From NCBI GenBank assembly GCA_963422655.1, contig OY730440.1, forward strand, positions 682,001-746,000: a stretch of 64,000 nucleotides of DNA, written 5' to 3'. This stretch comes from CATQHS01 sp963422655 (GTDB lineage: Bacteria > Actinomycetota > Acidimicrobiia > Acidimicrobiales > Aldehydirespiratoraceae). Numbering within the stretch: position 1 is the stretch's first letter; each line of letters begins with the position of its first letter. This document shows positions 34,338-43,206 of this stretch, one piece after another. Both the position numbers and the translations under genes were made by a program. The notes beneath the pieces are model-generated. The model was not told where the DNA came from. It was given only the letters and a program-made list of their open reading frames with translations, and made no database searches.

Positions 34338-34711
34338 GTGAAGCACCTCGGGCTCGGTGACATTGTCTTGATTGCGTCAAAGGTCTTGCGCATCGAGCCC
34401 GAGGTGCTTCTTCGCACGAGCCGAATCAACGCGGCTGACTCCGCGATGCACGCTCCCGCAGCGTCCTTCGACGGCGTCGAGTTCACCCAGGGCTCGCTCG
34501 CAAGGTGGCCGTGCTCGGCTACCGGCTCCTCCGAAACCACCCATTCCTCGACGGCAACAAGCGCGTTGCATTCCTAGCAATGGTCGAAATGGCTGAACGC
34601 AACGGAGCGAACTGGAATGAGCCAGCCGACGACCCGGACGGCGATGAAGCCGTCGAGATGATACTGGCCGCCGCAGCCGGCACGATCGACGAGGCGACCT
34701 TCCTCCGATGA
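34338..34711 (+). pseudogene. Doc (Fic-fold) toxin, frameshifted
   Basis: From GTG 34338 the first frame reads KHLGLGDIVLIASKVLRIEPEVLL...ADSAMHAPAASFDGVEF, and a second frame from about 34490 reads LARKVAVLGYRLLRNHPFLDGNKRVAFLAMVEMAER, which contains the full Fic/Doc active-site motif HPFxDGNKR. The two frames are offset by one base near 34485-34495. Doc toxins phosphorylate EF-Tu. The 5' part carries a perfect 17-bp inverted repeat (see separate entry). As written the toxin cannot be made. Confidence 0.75.
34340..34410. repeat. Perfect 17-bp inverted repeat inside the Doc-like gene
   Basis: GAAGCACCTCGGGCTCG at 34340-34356 is exactly the reverse complement of CGAGCCCGAGGTGCTTC at 34394-34410, with a 37-base loop. 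It starts at the toxin's second codon, so the transcript would form a very stable hairpin covering the translation start. Confidence 0.9.
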
Positions 34712-35175
34712 GTAGGGACACGAGTGGCTTGACCGGCGAAGACCATGCCGAACTCACCCAACTCGCGCTCGACCTTGATGACCGGCCCGATACGCACATC
34801 TAAATCGCTTCGGCGCTCACCGCGCTCGAGCCGACCGAACGAGCAGCAATCTCGTGCCGCTGCGAGATCATCGACCGGACCATCATCGAGACCTCCGGCG
34901 CCGCGGGCGACCCTTGGAAGGTCCATCTCCCAGTGTTGTGGTCAGCACCCCGCCCGAACGACAACAGATCGCCGCCGGAGATCTACGAACTCAACCGAGG
35001 CCATGTCCGGCGAGCAGCCGGGCTCGTCCTCCTCGGTGATCATGGCGGCAGCCTCGGCGCAGGACAGGAGTTCGCGTGGGCAGTCGCCCGGCGATTACCG
35101 GTTCTCGTGCTTCTCCACGGGGACGAACCCCTGAGTCGACAGATTGCGGGGACACCAGCCCGGATGTCCGTCCTG
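34708..35175 (+). pseudogene. Nucleoside 2-deoxyribosyltransferase-like gene with in-frame stop
   Basis: ATG 34708 overlaps the toxin stop. The frame reads MSRDTSGLTGEDHAELTQLALDLDDRPDTHI, then TAA at 34801-34803, then continues in the same frame IASALTALEPTERAAIS, IIDRTIIETSGAAGDPWKVHLP, SPPEIYELNRGHVRRAAGLVLLG, GGSLGAGQEFAWAVARRLPVLVLL. The latter part resembles nucleoside deoxyribosyltransferase/TIR-like (Rossmannoid) proteins with a G-GS-x-GAGQE motif. The C-terminus dissolves into the direct repeat at 35213. The nonsense codon makes it a probable pseudogene. Confidence 0.55.
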
Positions 35176-35212
35176 TGGCGAATTCTCAAACAGGTGGCAA
35201 ATCTCATTCGGT

Positions 35213-35294
35213 TGAGACGGAATCGGCTCAACCTGTCTCAAACCCCGTGGCGAAATGGCCCGTCAGCGACAGAATCAATGAGATCGGACAACAA
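35213..35294. repeat. 82-bp direct repeat, copy 1
   Basis: About 90 percent identical, same orientation, to 36609-36689. Both run from TGAGACGGAATCG to GATCGGACAACAA. Copy 1 contains the inverted pair TTGAGAC/GTCTCAA at its left end. Together the two copies bracket a 1.3-kb segment with one intact gene. Confidence 0.9.
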
Positions 35295-35373
35295 GCTCTC
35301 GTGTGGAACGTTGCGGCGAACCCCAAAAGGATGATCAGGGCCGCCGCAACGGACTTCAGGATGGATGCTGAGC

Positions 35374-36225
35374 TTAATGTTCGTGGTTGTGAGGAAGTTG
35401 TTTGATCACGTGTTCAAAGGAGTGATAAAACGTATTCCATTTGGCGTAGCGATCTATAGGCCACGGGCTGCCCATGATCTTGTAGAGCTCACCACGGCTC
35501 GTCCCTCCGGCGAATTCACTCATGCTGTTGTACACTTTGACTGTATCTGCGGAGATTAAGTCGCCTAGGTGGTAGGCCAGATCTAAACGCAAAGCCCCGT
35601 TTATGCCATGCAACCACTTCGGCAGTGCTTGCGCCTTCTTGAACAATCGTGACATCTCGACGAAAAGACCGAGCAGTTCGCCCATCGGATCGTGTTTGCC
35701 TCTCAAAGGGCTGGTGCGGATGGTCTCAAAGAATTCGCCGTGAAATGTGGTCCAGTTGTCATACCGCGACTTTGGCCATGGGCTGCGGAGTGCCTCATAA
35801 ACGCTACTCCGGCTGAATCGCTGCGCGTTCATGCGGTCAAAGGCCAACATCATCGCGGCTGCATCCCGAGCCGGTTTGGACCAGGTTATTTGACCGTACG
35901 TCCCATCCTTCTTGGGAGGTTGCTGAACGTTCTCGCGCAGGTATACGGCGAGCACATCAACCAGATGTCGCTCAAATTGGTCCGTGACCTGCGTGATCTC
36001 GTCATGACTGGAGGATCTCCGGACACTGCTGTCATCAATCACGTTGTGCCACTGGAACCGAAAATTCAGGTAGAGGGCTGCCAGGCGTCCCGCTTCCTCA
36101 GCCGTCAGGCCAGTATCTTGAGCCGACCTCGTAGTGGACGCCGCCTCCGATTGCTGAGCCATACCAGGGCTCGCCACGGAGATCGCCAGGGTGAATCCCA
36201 GCAAGACAGCGATTAGTTTTTTCAT
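35374..36225 (-). CDS. Secreted protein of unknown function
   Basis: From ATG 36225 the protein has a clear signal peptide (MKKLIAVLLGFTLAISVASPGMAQQSE, cleavage after AMAQ-like site) and 283 residues in total; a start at 36267 is possible but adds a non-signal leader. The mature part is helical and contains two similar blocks, SPWPKSRYDNWTTFHGEFFETI and SPWPIDRYAKWNTFYHSFEHVI, an apparent internal repeat. No catalytic motif recognised; it only weakly resembles DUF5995-type proteins. It is the only intact gene between the two 82-bp direct repeats and has lower GC than its neighbours, consistent with a recently acquired cassette. Confidence 0.7.
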   Translation of the reverse strand: MKKLIAVLLGFTLAISVASPGMAQQSEAASTTRSAQDTGLTAEEAGRLAALYLNFRFQWHNVIDDSSVRRSSSHDEITQVTDQFERHLVDVLAVYLRENVQQPPKKDGTYGQITWSKPARDAAAMMLAFDRMNAQRFSRSSVYEALRSPWPKSRYDNWTTFHGEFFETIRTSPLRGKHDPMGELLGLFVEMSRLFKKAQALPKWLHGINGALRLDLAYHLGDLISADTVKVYNSMSEFAGGTSRGELYKIMGSPWPIDRYAKWNTFYHSFEHVIKQLPHNHEH

Positions 36226-36373
36226 CCGTATTCCTTCGGTCTCAGCTACCGCCTGTCGGAGCGCCATATAAGAACCAGCCGTTTAGAGCCAGCCCTGCAC
36301 CAGGGCCAATAGCTTAGCCATCCGCGCAGTTCATGCCAACTCGGTAGCGATTGCTGTTGCCCCCCTCGGAGTC

Positions 36374-36445
36374 TTACCGCGACGGGTTGGGCCGACAGCC
36401 GGGATCCGTCTGAGCAAGCCGGATGAGCAGATCGCGCAACGATGC
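36374..36445 (-). pseudogene. Short PIN-toxin N-terminal remnant
   Basis: The terminal 23 codons of the minus-strand frame read ASLRDLLIRLAQTDPGC, nearly the same as the SLRDLLVRLGQSG block of the PIN toxin at 27034-27446 and its relatives. Nothing else of the toxin is present. Confidence 0.3.
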
Positions 36446-36608
36446 GGGCGACGGACTCGACGACGAGGCCATCGATAGCCAACACTTCTCGTCACCAGCC
36501 GACTCGAATGGTGCACCGTCTCTGACGAACGGCCTGAGATACACCACCGCAAAGACCCAAACGACCGGCTGCGGATAGTTTGCCCCAGTCCGATCCCGCC
36601 AAGTCAAA

Positions 36609-36689
36609 TGAGACGGAATCGCCTCAACCCTTCTCAAACCCGTGGCAAAACGGGCCCTCAGCGACAGAATCAATGAGATCGGACAACAA
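36609..36689. repeat. 82-bp direct repeat, copy 2
   Basis: Second copy of the repeat described at 35213-35294, one base shorter, with about eight differences concentrated in its left half. It lies about 110 bp upstream of the broken GntR gene. Confidence 0.9.
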
Positions 36690-36720
36690 CGTTGAAACAT
36701 TTCATCTAAATGGGGACATA

Positions 36721-36732
36721 ATTGTTGACAAT
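36721..36732. promoter_or_regulatory. Possible GntR operator
   Basis: ATTGTTGACAAT is a short palindrome (ATTGT/ACAAT) 64 bp upstream of the GntR gene start and contains a TTGACA -35-like hexamer. It fits the loose TNGTNNNACNA pattern of FadR-subfamily operators. Confidence 0.35.
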
Positions 36733-36795
36733 GACTCAATAACTCCCTCAATGTTGATGAGCCATGTCCAATGAGAATGCCGATTAGAAATACCG

Positions 36796-37457
36796 ATGAG
36801 AACGACCACCGGCAACGACGGGCCGACTGATTCGATCACCGACAGTCTGCGCCGCGACATCCTGACCGGACAGTTCCCACCAGGCGAGCGATTGCAGGAG
36901 ATCACGCTAGCCCGACGCTACGGATGCGGACGCTCCGCGGTGCGCGCAGCGCTGGTGGAGCTGAGCTCGGAGGGTCTCATTGAACGCGAGACCAATCGCG
37001 GTGCGAAGGTTCGCCGTATAACAGTGGGAGAAGCGATCCAGATCACGGAATGCCGAGCCGCTCTCGAGAGCCTGGTCGCCGCCCGCGCCGCCCGTGAGAT
37101 CAGCGACGATGATCGTGCGGAGCTTGCACAAGTCATCACAGACATGCGTGCCGCGGTCGCCGAGGAGCGAACAGCGACTACTCGGACCTCAACGCCTTAC
37201 TCCACCGGCGACTTCGTGAGATGAGCGGACACACCGTCGCGGCCGACCTCATCAACAAGCTGCGCAATCGCGCCGCGCATCACCAGTGCCGACTAGCTGT
37301 CATGCCCGGACGCCCCGCAGAATCACTTGAGCAGCACGCCGCGATAGTTGATGCGGTGATGGCCGGCGACGAAGACGTCGCGGCCAACGCCATGCGCACC
37401 CATCTGTACTCCGTCATTGAAGTGCTCCGCCGCTGGGGAGATGCCCCGCCTATCTAA
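36796..37457 (+). pseudogene. GntR-family (FCD) transcriptional regulator, frameshifted
   Basis: ATG 36796 starts a winged-helix domain: TDSLRRDILTGQFPPGERLQEITLARRYGCGRSAVRAALVELSSEGLIERETNRGAKVRRI. The FCD ligand domain begins in the same frame but one base shift near 37172 moves the rest to another frame: YSDLNALLHRRLREMSGHTVAADLINKL, then PGRPAESLEQHAAIVDAVMAGD and AMRTHLYSVIEVL, ending at 37457. The joined product would be about 220 residues, normal for the family. A truncated 142-residue product with only the DNA-binding part could still be made. Confidence 0.8.
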
Positions 37458-37498
37458 ACGAGCGTCGCCACGAAGCGACGTCCACGAACCTTGTTTGA

Positions 37499-37799
37499 TC
37501 AGGTCTGCTCGGCCGCAGGCTGGAGGATTCGCTTCACTTCGGGCAACCCGCCCGTGCCTACCACCACGGTGTCGAGATCGTCGGCCACCACCACGTGGCC
37601 CTGGTATCCAGTCGAATGCGATGAGATCAAAAGCGGGACGGGTGTTCCTGCCAGCATGAACAGCTCGGACCTCGATGTCGTCATCCCAGCCGTGCAGCAG
37701 GGTCGACACGTCGTCGTAGCGCACCAGCGCACCAGGACCCGCCCGGTTGCCGTCGGGCATCGGGCAACCCGTGCCGGTGATCGTGACCGAAGTACTCAT
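37499..37799 (-). pseudogene. RNase Z-like MBL protein remnant with internal deletion
   Basis: The minus-strand start MSTSVTITGTGCPMPDGNRAGPGALVRY is the typical N-terminus of ribonuclease Z-like MBL hydrolases, but it jumps directly to LLHGWDDDIEVRAVHAG, which normally follows the zinc-binding HHHSDH region; the catalytic core is absent. A further piece, HVVVADDLDTVVVGTGGLPEVKRI, lies in another frame to 37499. Non-functional. Confidence 0.5.
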
Positions 37800-38128
37800 C
37801 GCATTTCTACGGTATACAGGTCGCCGACTAGGTCACCACAGACCATCAGCTCGCCTTCGTCACCGGCCGTAACTCGCCACCGGACCCACAAACTCAGACA
37901 CCAACTCGACCCCAGGCCGTCGTCTCAATGAACTCAACGACAGACGCGCCAGCAAGTTCCGGGCCTGAGGTGTGCAGATGGCAACGCACCTCGCCTCCAT
38001 GGTGAGCGGGCGTCGGTGCGGGCATTACCATCTTGCAGATCAAAGCGATCCTTGAGACCACAGTGACAGATTCAATTTGTACGTTAGTCGATTAAGACCC
38101 CAGGCAATACCATCTCATTCAGCGCTTC
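37800..38128. other. Intergenic stretch at the 3' end of the phosphorothioation operon
   Basis: No gene or clear terminator recognised. The last 80 bases are noticeably AT-richer than the rest. Confidence 0.5.
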
Positions 38129-38650
38129 TTAGCTGAGCACGTGGCGGGCCAGCCCGAGCGCCTTGTCCAATGGGGTATTTCGTAGATCCTTGCTCATCAA
38201 TTCGTTGAGCACTCGGGGGTAAGCCGCTCCAGCCAACCTGTTTGCGACATTGATGATCTGAGCAGGATCTTCAACGAGGTCGGCGTCGCGTGCTAGTTCC
38301 TCATAGGCGACGACCGTCAGAAGTTTGTATACCTCGTTCGGTAGTTGCACCTCCCGGGTGTCGACGAACTTGTATCCCCAGTCTTTTGGTGATCCCTCCC
38401 GCGGCGCAAGACCCTCTGCGAGGGCAACCCCTAGGCAAAAAAGCCAGAAGTCCACATTGCGACGAAACGGGGCCATCTTGGGATTCGTTCTCGATGCTTG
38501 CTGTTTGGACACCAGATGAGTAACACCGTTCCGCGCTTCCTTTGGCAGGTAAAGGGAGTAAGCCCGGTGGGTCAAGGAGTGGGCAAAGTGCATGTGAGAC
38601 CTACTTTCTCTTCGACCAACCGGGTCGGTTGGCTTGACCTTCTCGCTCAC
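38129..38650 (-). CDS. Unassigned 173-residue protein, last gene of the phosphorothioation operon
   Basis: Starts 50 bp inside the 3' end of the DndD-like gene, so it belongs to the same transcript. It is basic at the N-terminus (SRSHMHFAHSLTHRAYSLYLPKEARNGVTHLV) and helical afterwards: MAPFRRNVDFWLFCLGVALAEGLAP, then LPNEVYKLLTVVAYEELARDADLVEDPAQIINVANRLAGAAYPRVL. The segment that names the planned region of small helical DNA-binding proteins (DndE-like) is only loosely similar. I assign no function; its place suggests a partner of the SMC-type ATPase. Confidence 0.65.
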   Translation of the reverse strand: MSEKVKPTDPVGRRESRSHMHFAHSLTHRAYSLYLPKEARNGVTHLVSKQQASRTNPKMAPFRRNVDFWLFCLGVALAEGLAPREGSPKDWGYKFVDTREVQLPNEVYKLLTVVAYEELARDADLVEDPAQIINVANRLAGAAYPRVLNELMSKDLRNTPLDKALGLARHVLS

Positions 38651-40796
38651 ATATTTCGCAGTACTGACGCGGCCCGCATTCGCACACGAGAGAGATCGCC
38701 CTGGAATCGGTCAGGTTCATCACCTCGCGATGCCATTGAGCCGTGAGCGTGTAGGTCGCGCCACCTTTGCTCGCCACGGTCTCCACCTCGCTCTCGGCAT
38801 CGAGGTCGGCACCGGTCAGTAACAAGATGGGTTGTCCGGATTTCTTCGCGGTTGTGGCGAGAGTATTGCGACGAACTGCACCCGACATCATGTTGAGCAA
38901 AGAGTCCGCGATCAGTGGCGCCCGAGTCTGCGACTCGCTGCACAGTGCCAACACGAATGCCAGGGCGATCACCCGCCGACTGGCTCCGTTGATCTCGATG
39001 TGAGGCTTATCGCGTCCGTGGTTGTTGATGGCGAAGATCTCGAACCCCCCGCTTGAAACGGAGCGCACCCCTACCTCGGCGATCGTGCGGATCGTTTCCT
39101 TTCCTGTTCGGCTTTCCTCCGTGTCATCGCCGGTGACATTGTCGACCATCGTTGTGAAAAGCCGATTCATTTCACTTGAGAGTTCGTCGACTTGATCGTT
39201 TTCGATCGTCTTGTAGGCCCGCGTAAGGACCCTATGGATCACCCCGGCAAGGTCTTCGGCCCGGCGGTGGCTAACAGCAGCAATCTCGTTGTTCTGGCGT
39301 ACATGGATCTTCTTGTTGAGCGCGTCCGCTTCACTGCGAAGATTTGGGAGACGATTCGAATACTCGGTGGTCTCCATGGTGAGCCTGGTGATCTGGGCTT
39401 CGAGAGCTTCGATCTCCTCTTGGATCAAGGTGATCTCTGAATGATCGGCGGCTCGCAGCTTCTCAACGATGTCAGCGTTGTCGGTGTTGAGTTCGGACAA
39501 CCAATGTTCGGCATCCGCAAGCCGAACCTCGGCCGCCTCAACATCGGCCGACCAGTCCGAGGTGTCGGCCAATTGCATGAGTTCACGGGCTGCCTCGAAA
39601 ACATGGCCGAGGTAGTTCGCGTGCTCGGCATTCGCCTCCGAGTCAGCAAGCTGCTCCTCGACATGGCTGCGATGCGAACCCGGTTGGCCGAGATCCTCGC
39701 CGCAGATGCACAGTTCGGACTCGAGAAGCCCTTGGACGAACCCGAGATGGCGTTGCGGAATCTGGCCGCTGTCATACCTCGGCTTAAGACAGTCGACCGT
39801 GGCTGCCATCTGCGAGCGCGCCAATTTGGCGAGAAGCGAAGGCGCCTCGAGCATGGCCCCCAATGCCGCCAGAGCCTGTTCGTGGTCCTTGCTTGCCCGG
39901 CTCCGTTCACGTTCATTCTGGGCTCGCCGCTTCTCGAGTTCCTCGAGGGCACCTATACCTTTGAGTTCCTCACCCAGTCGCTCACGCGCCCTTGCGAGGC
40001 GGTCTTTCAGGTTGGCGAGTTCACGCTCGTCCTCCCGCTTCTTCTTCTCCAACTCCTCCATCTGCAACCGCGTCTCGTCTCGCCTTCTCTGCATCTCGTC
40101 GAGGTCGGCATCGCCGACCGCTTTGGTCGCCTTGGCTGCGAACGATCGCTCCGCTGTGGCGACACGGCCAGCCGCGTTCTTGAAGACATCGATCCCGAGC
40201 AAGGCATTGATCGCGTATGTCGTCTTCTTCTCGACTTCGCTGCGGCTGATCGTCATCGCCTCACTGCCGCCGACGAACTCGGAAGCCTCGTCTGCATCCA
40301 TCACGAAGAAATCCCGGAGTTCCCATGGAAGCAATTGCCCGATGACATGATCGACGCCATATGTGTGCGGCTCCCAGGCGCCACCGAGGCTTTGAAACAT
40401 CAGTTGAGCATTCTCGTTGATCCGCCGGTAGCCAGGATCGTTGTCGTGAGCGCTCGTACGAACCGTTCGGACGAGTCGGTATCGGGTGTTCGTGGTCCCG
40501 GGGGCGGCGTCGTGACGGGTAGAGCCGTCGGAGGTGAACTCGATCACGACCCGGGTCTCGATGCCTGCATCAGTCGGCGCCCAAAACGTAGGGTGCACAC
40601 CGAAGCTGGTCCGGCCACCCGGAAGCCCTTTTTCTCCGTACATCCCCCAGCGGACCGCACGCAGAAGCGTCGTCTTCCCAGATCCATTCTCGGCACGGAT
40701 GATGGTCAGCGGACGCTCGGGATCCAGGGATGGTTCGACGACGAGGTTTTCGAAACAGACGAAGTTCGAGATCTCTATTCGGATAAAGCGGATCAC
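38601..40796 (-). CDS. DndD-like SMC/RecN-type ATPase
   Basis: A 731-residue coiled-coil ATPase. The head is formed by IRFIRIEISNFVCFENLVV with Walker A ENGSGKTTLLRAVRWGMYGEKG (about 36-50) and a C-terminal part with ALAFVLALCSESQTRAPLIADSLL. Residues about 230-340 and 390-510 are heptad-rich coiled coils separated by a CICGEDLG element resembling a zinc hook. A C-terminal cysteine cluster (CECGPRQYCEICEREG) is an additional feature. DndD-like proteins nick or remodel DNA during phosphorothioation or restriction. It follows a small gene with a four-base overlap. Confidence 0.82.
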   Translation of the reverse strand: MIRFIRIEISNFVCFENLVVEPSLDPERPLTIIRAENGSGKTTLLRAVRWGMYGEKGLPGGRTSFGVHPTFWAPTDAGIETRVVIEFTSDGSTRHDAAPGTTNTRYRLVRTVRTSAHDNDPGYRRINENAQLMFQSLGGAWEPHTYGVDHVIGQLLPWELRDFFVMDADEASEFVGGSEAMTISRSEVEKKTTYAINALLGIDVFKNAAGRVATAERSFAAKATKAVGDADLDEMQRRRDETRLQMEELEKKKREDERELANLKDRLARARERLGEELKGIGALEELEKRRAQNERERSRASKDHEQALAALGAMLEAPSLLAKLARSQMAATVDCLKPRYDSGQIPQRHLGFVQGLLESELCICGEDLGQPGSHRSHVEEQLADSEANAEHANYLGHVFEAARELMQLADTSDWSADVEAAEVRLADAEHWLSELNTDNADIVEKLRAADHSEITLIQEEIEALEAQITRLTMETTEYSNRLPNLRSEADALNKKIHVRQNNEIAAVSHRRAEDLAGVIHRVLTRAYKTIENDQVDELSSEMNRLFTTMVDNVTGDDTEESRTGKETIRTIAEVGVRSVSSGGFEIFAINNHGRDKPHIEINGASRRVIALAFVLALCSESQTRAPLIADSLLNMMSGAVRRNTLATTAKKSGQPILLLTGADLDAESEVETVASKGGATYTLTAQWHREVMNLTDSRAISLVCECGPRQYCEICEREGQANRPGWSKRK

Positions 40797-40993
40797 GTCG
40801 ACGCTCCCGCATTGGCGGCCTGCTCGATGAGGTTCTCAACGATCTGGTTGATGTTCACCCTCTTCGTGGCATGCCTGTCCTCATAGTCGACGATCTCCAT
40901 CGCCAACGTAATCAAGGTCTCCGCTTCGAAGTCCTCAGGGACTCGGTTGGCCTGATTGGTGATCTCGGTGTGGATTCGGTCGAAGTTGTTCAT
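40793..40993 (-). CDS. 66-residue protein linking the helicase and SMC genes
   Basis: A short acidic helical protein (NNFDRIHTEITNQANRVPEDFEAETLITLAMEIVDYEDRHATKRVNINQIVENLIEQAA). It overlaps the helicase gene upstream and the SMC gene downstream by four bases each, so it is translationally coupled to both, which argues strongly that it is real. Unknown function; it could be an adaptor between the two large enzymes. Confidence 0.75.
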   Translation of the reverse strand: MNNFDRIHTEITNQANRVPEDFEAETLITLAMEIVDYEDRHATKRVNINQIVENLIEQAANAGAST

Positions 40994-43206
40994 GGTGCTC
41001 CTTTGGGAGTGCCGGGCGCTACGAATATGTCTCCGGGTTGCTGCAGATAAATCGAGCCTTTTCGACCTGAATTCTGAAATGCTTCACGGATCTCGGTGAT
41101 GTTTGCGAATACTCCCGATGCTCCGGTCGGATTGTCGGCATGTCGGGCGAAGGCATAGGCACGTCCCACCTCGGCGTCGATGATCGACCTCACCGAAGTG
41201 ACATCATCAAGATCCGCAGCCGGAGGCAAGGCAAGGAAGTCGTGAATGATCGCAAACGGCTTGTCCGGGTGCTTCCGCAGAACCCGGCCACGGCGCTGGA
41301 TCCACTCCCGCTCGACTGAGGATGACGCGACGATGAACGCCTCCCTGGTACTTGGAATATCAACCCCTTCGTCTAGGAGTTTCTTCGCAAGAAGGACCTG
41401 GTATCCGCCTGTTTTGAACGCTTCGAAGGCACGACGCATGACACTCGCGGAAGTGGCCTGAGTGATGCCTGCCCACCTGATCCCTAGATCATCGAGGAGC
41501 GCTGCAATGCGATCGTACTGTTCGGGATTCTTAGCGGAGGCATACACGAGGGCATGACTCAGTTGGCGTATACCTCGACGTTTAAGTACAGCGCGCAACA
41601 AGGTGTACTTGGCTTCGGCGGTCTCGACGATCCTTCTGCGCCGGATTAGCAATCTATTGAGACGATCCTCATCTTTCTGTGCGACCGCCGCACCAATACG
41701 CCTTGTCAGCTCGACGAACTCGTCTAGTTCTTCGGTGTCAAGCGTCGCCGCGTGTACGTAGTACTGATACGGGGTCAAACAAAACCCGATCGCCTTCTCG
41801 AGCCCGAATCTGTACACGGGTTGTCCGAAGTAGTCAAAGATCTCTTCGGTGCCGTCCAGGTCGTATTGCCGTATCGGTGTGGCGGTCAGCGCAAGGCGCT
41901 TGGCGAAGAACTCCGGCTTGTTCTTCACGAAACCATCGGCACCCAAGCCATGGGCTTCATCTGCTATTAGCAACAAAACGACTGCCGGGTCGGCTTGCTG
42001 TAGGGTCGCCTGGAACCGGGGATCACACAGCATCACATTGGTGACCACGATCGCCACCGTTCCCCCCAGCCGTAGCTGACGAAACGCTCTACTCAGCGCG
42101 TTATTCGCGTCGGATTCAAGTGCCGGTACCACCGCACGCAGACCGAATTTGGCGATCTCGGAGCGCCACTGTGTTACGAGCGCACGAGATGGTGCCGACA
42201 CCACCACCAGAAGTGGACGGCCCGGGTTGCGTTGCTGAACACGCGTTGCACACACAAGGGCGGTGAGCGTCTTGCCAGCACCTGTCGCCATTTCCAGAAT
42301 TCCGCGCTCGGGTGGCTCCGCATGTTCCCAGGCGTCGACTGCCTCACCTTGATGTGCATAGTCACCTTCTCGCCATCTGAGCCAAGAAGGAATCTTCAAT
42401 ACCGGCGGCGATGCTGTAACCGGTCTCGAGAATCGCCGACGGAGCGATTCGTGCGGATCCGCCGCCCACGCCGGATTGCCGTCCGACTCCACCGCATCGA
42501 AGTAGTCGCACTCACGAGGCGCGATGTCCGGCGCCGACTCGATGATCTGAGCCTCGACAGCATCGGGAAGATCAAAGACGTGATTGATGCCGGTGCTACG
42601 CCCGCGCAACCAGTCGCCCAAGGCCACCTCGGCCCGACCGAAGACCTCCCTGTCGTGTTTGTCCCAGCTCACCGTGACGGTCATTTGCTCGACGCCAGCA
42701 ACGATTCCTCGTCCGGTGGCATTCCCGGATCCATTTGCGATGACGCGATCGCGATCATCATCAAATCCCCACATCTTGGGGTGGAAGTTCGAGCCGGGCG
42801 AAGGCACCGCTATCCGTAGCCGGAGCTGCCCTGTTGCCAGCATCCATCCGAGGCAGTCGAGTGCATGAGCTGCAAGGGCGTCCGCGTCGACGCGTCCATT
42901 GACAAAGACCGCTGCAATGCGGTGAGCGGACTCATCTTCGGAGAGGCAAACGGCTCTTTCGATTACGTTGCGCTCGGATTCGTACAACGTCGGCGAAACC
43001 GTCATCTCGATGGCCCGCGTCTCGGGGTGTTGGAGATAGATCGCCAGCCCCGGGGCAAGCTTGGAGATCCAACCGGAACTGAACCAACCGAATACACCGC
43101 GCGCCGAGACCGCCTCTCGAAAAGCCGGGATAAGGATCTCACGCGCAAACGGATCCTCGGGCAGCTTGTAGAAGCTTCGTCGCAATGTCGAGACGTCGGC
43201 GAGCAT
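40990..43206 (-). CDS. PLD-nuclease/SF2-helicase fusion in the phosphorothioation operon
   Basis: A 738-residue protein. Residues 1-200 are a phospholipase D-like domain: FHPKMWGF (HxK, His142-Lys144) and IANGSGNATGRG in place of the usual GSxNxT. Residues about 275-720 are a superfamily 2 helicase: Walker A MATGAGKTLTALV (about 306-318), LLLIADEAHGLGADG (DEAH), LALTATPIRQ (motif III), YASAKNPEQYD, LLDEGVDIPSTREAFI and EWIQRRGRVLRKH (motif VI). It is probably a nuclease-helicase restriction component acting with the SMC ATPase. It starts on the stop of the sigma-like gene (TGATG). Confidence 0.87.
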   Translation of the reverse strand: MLADVSTLRRSFYKLPEDPFAREILIPAFREAVSARGVFGWFSSGWISKLAPGLAIYLQHPETRAIEMTVSPTLYESERNVIERAVCLSEDESAHRIAAVFVNGRVDADALAAHALDCLGWMLATGQLRLRIAVPSPGSNFHPKMWGFDDDRDRVIANGSGNATGRGIVAGVEQMTVTVSWDKHDREVFGRAEVALGDWLRGRSTGINHVFDLPDAVEAQIIESAPDIAPRECDYFDAVESDGNPAWAADPHESLRRRFSRPVTASPPVLKIPSWLRWREGDYAHQGEAVDAWEHAEPPERGILEMATGAGKTLTALVCATRVQQRNPGRPLLVVVSAPSRALVTQWRSEIAKFGLRAVVPALESDANNALSRAFRQLRLGGTVAIVVTNVMLCDPRFQATLQQADPAVVLLLIADEAHGLGADGFVKNKPEFFAKRLALTATPIRQYDLDGTEEIFDYFGQPVYRFGLEKAIGFCLTPYQYYVHAATLDTEELDEFVELTRRIGAAVAQKDEDRLNRLLIRRRRIVETAEAKYTLLRAVLKRRGIRQLSHALVYASAKNPEQYDRIAALLDDLGIRWAGITQATSASVMRRAFEAFKTGGYQVLLAKKLLDEGVDIPSTREAFIVASSSVEREWIQRRGRVLRKHPDKPFAIIHDFLALPPAADLDDVTSVRSIIDAEVGRAYAFARHADNPTGASGVFANITEIREAFQNSGRKGSIYLQQPGDIFVAPGTPKGAP

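Noticed and set aside
36374..36751. 125-codon minus-strand frame ending in a PIN-like block
   Set aside because: Only the last 17 residues resemble a PIN toxin; the rest crosses the direct repeat and is not protein-like.
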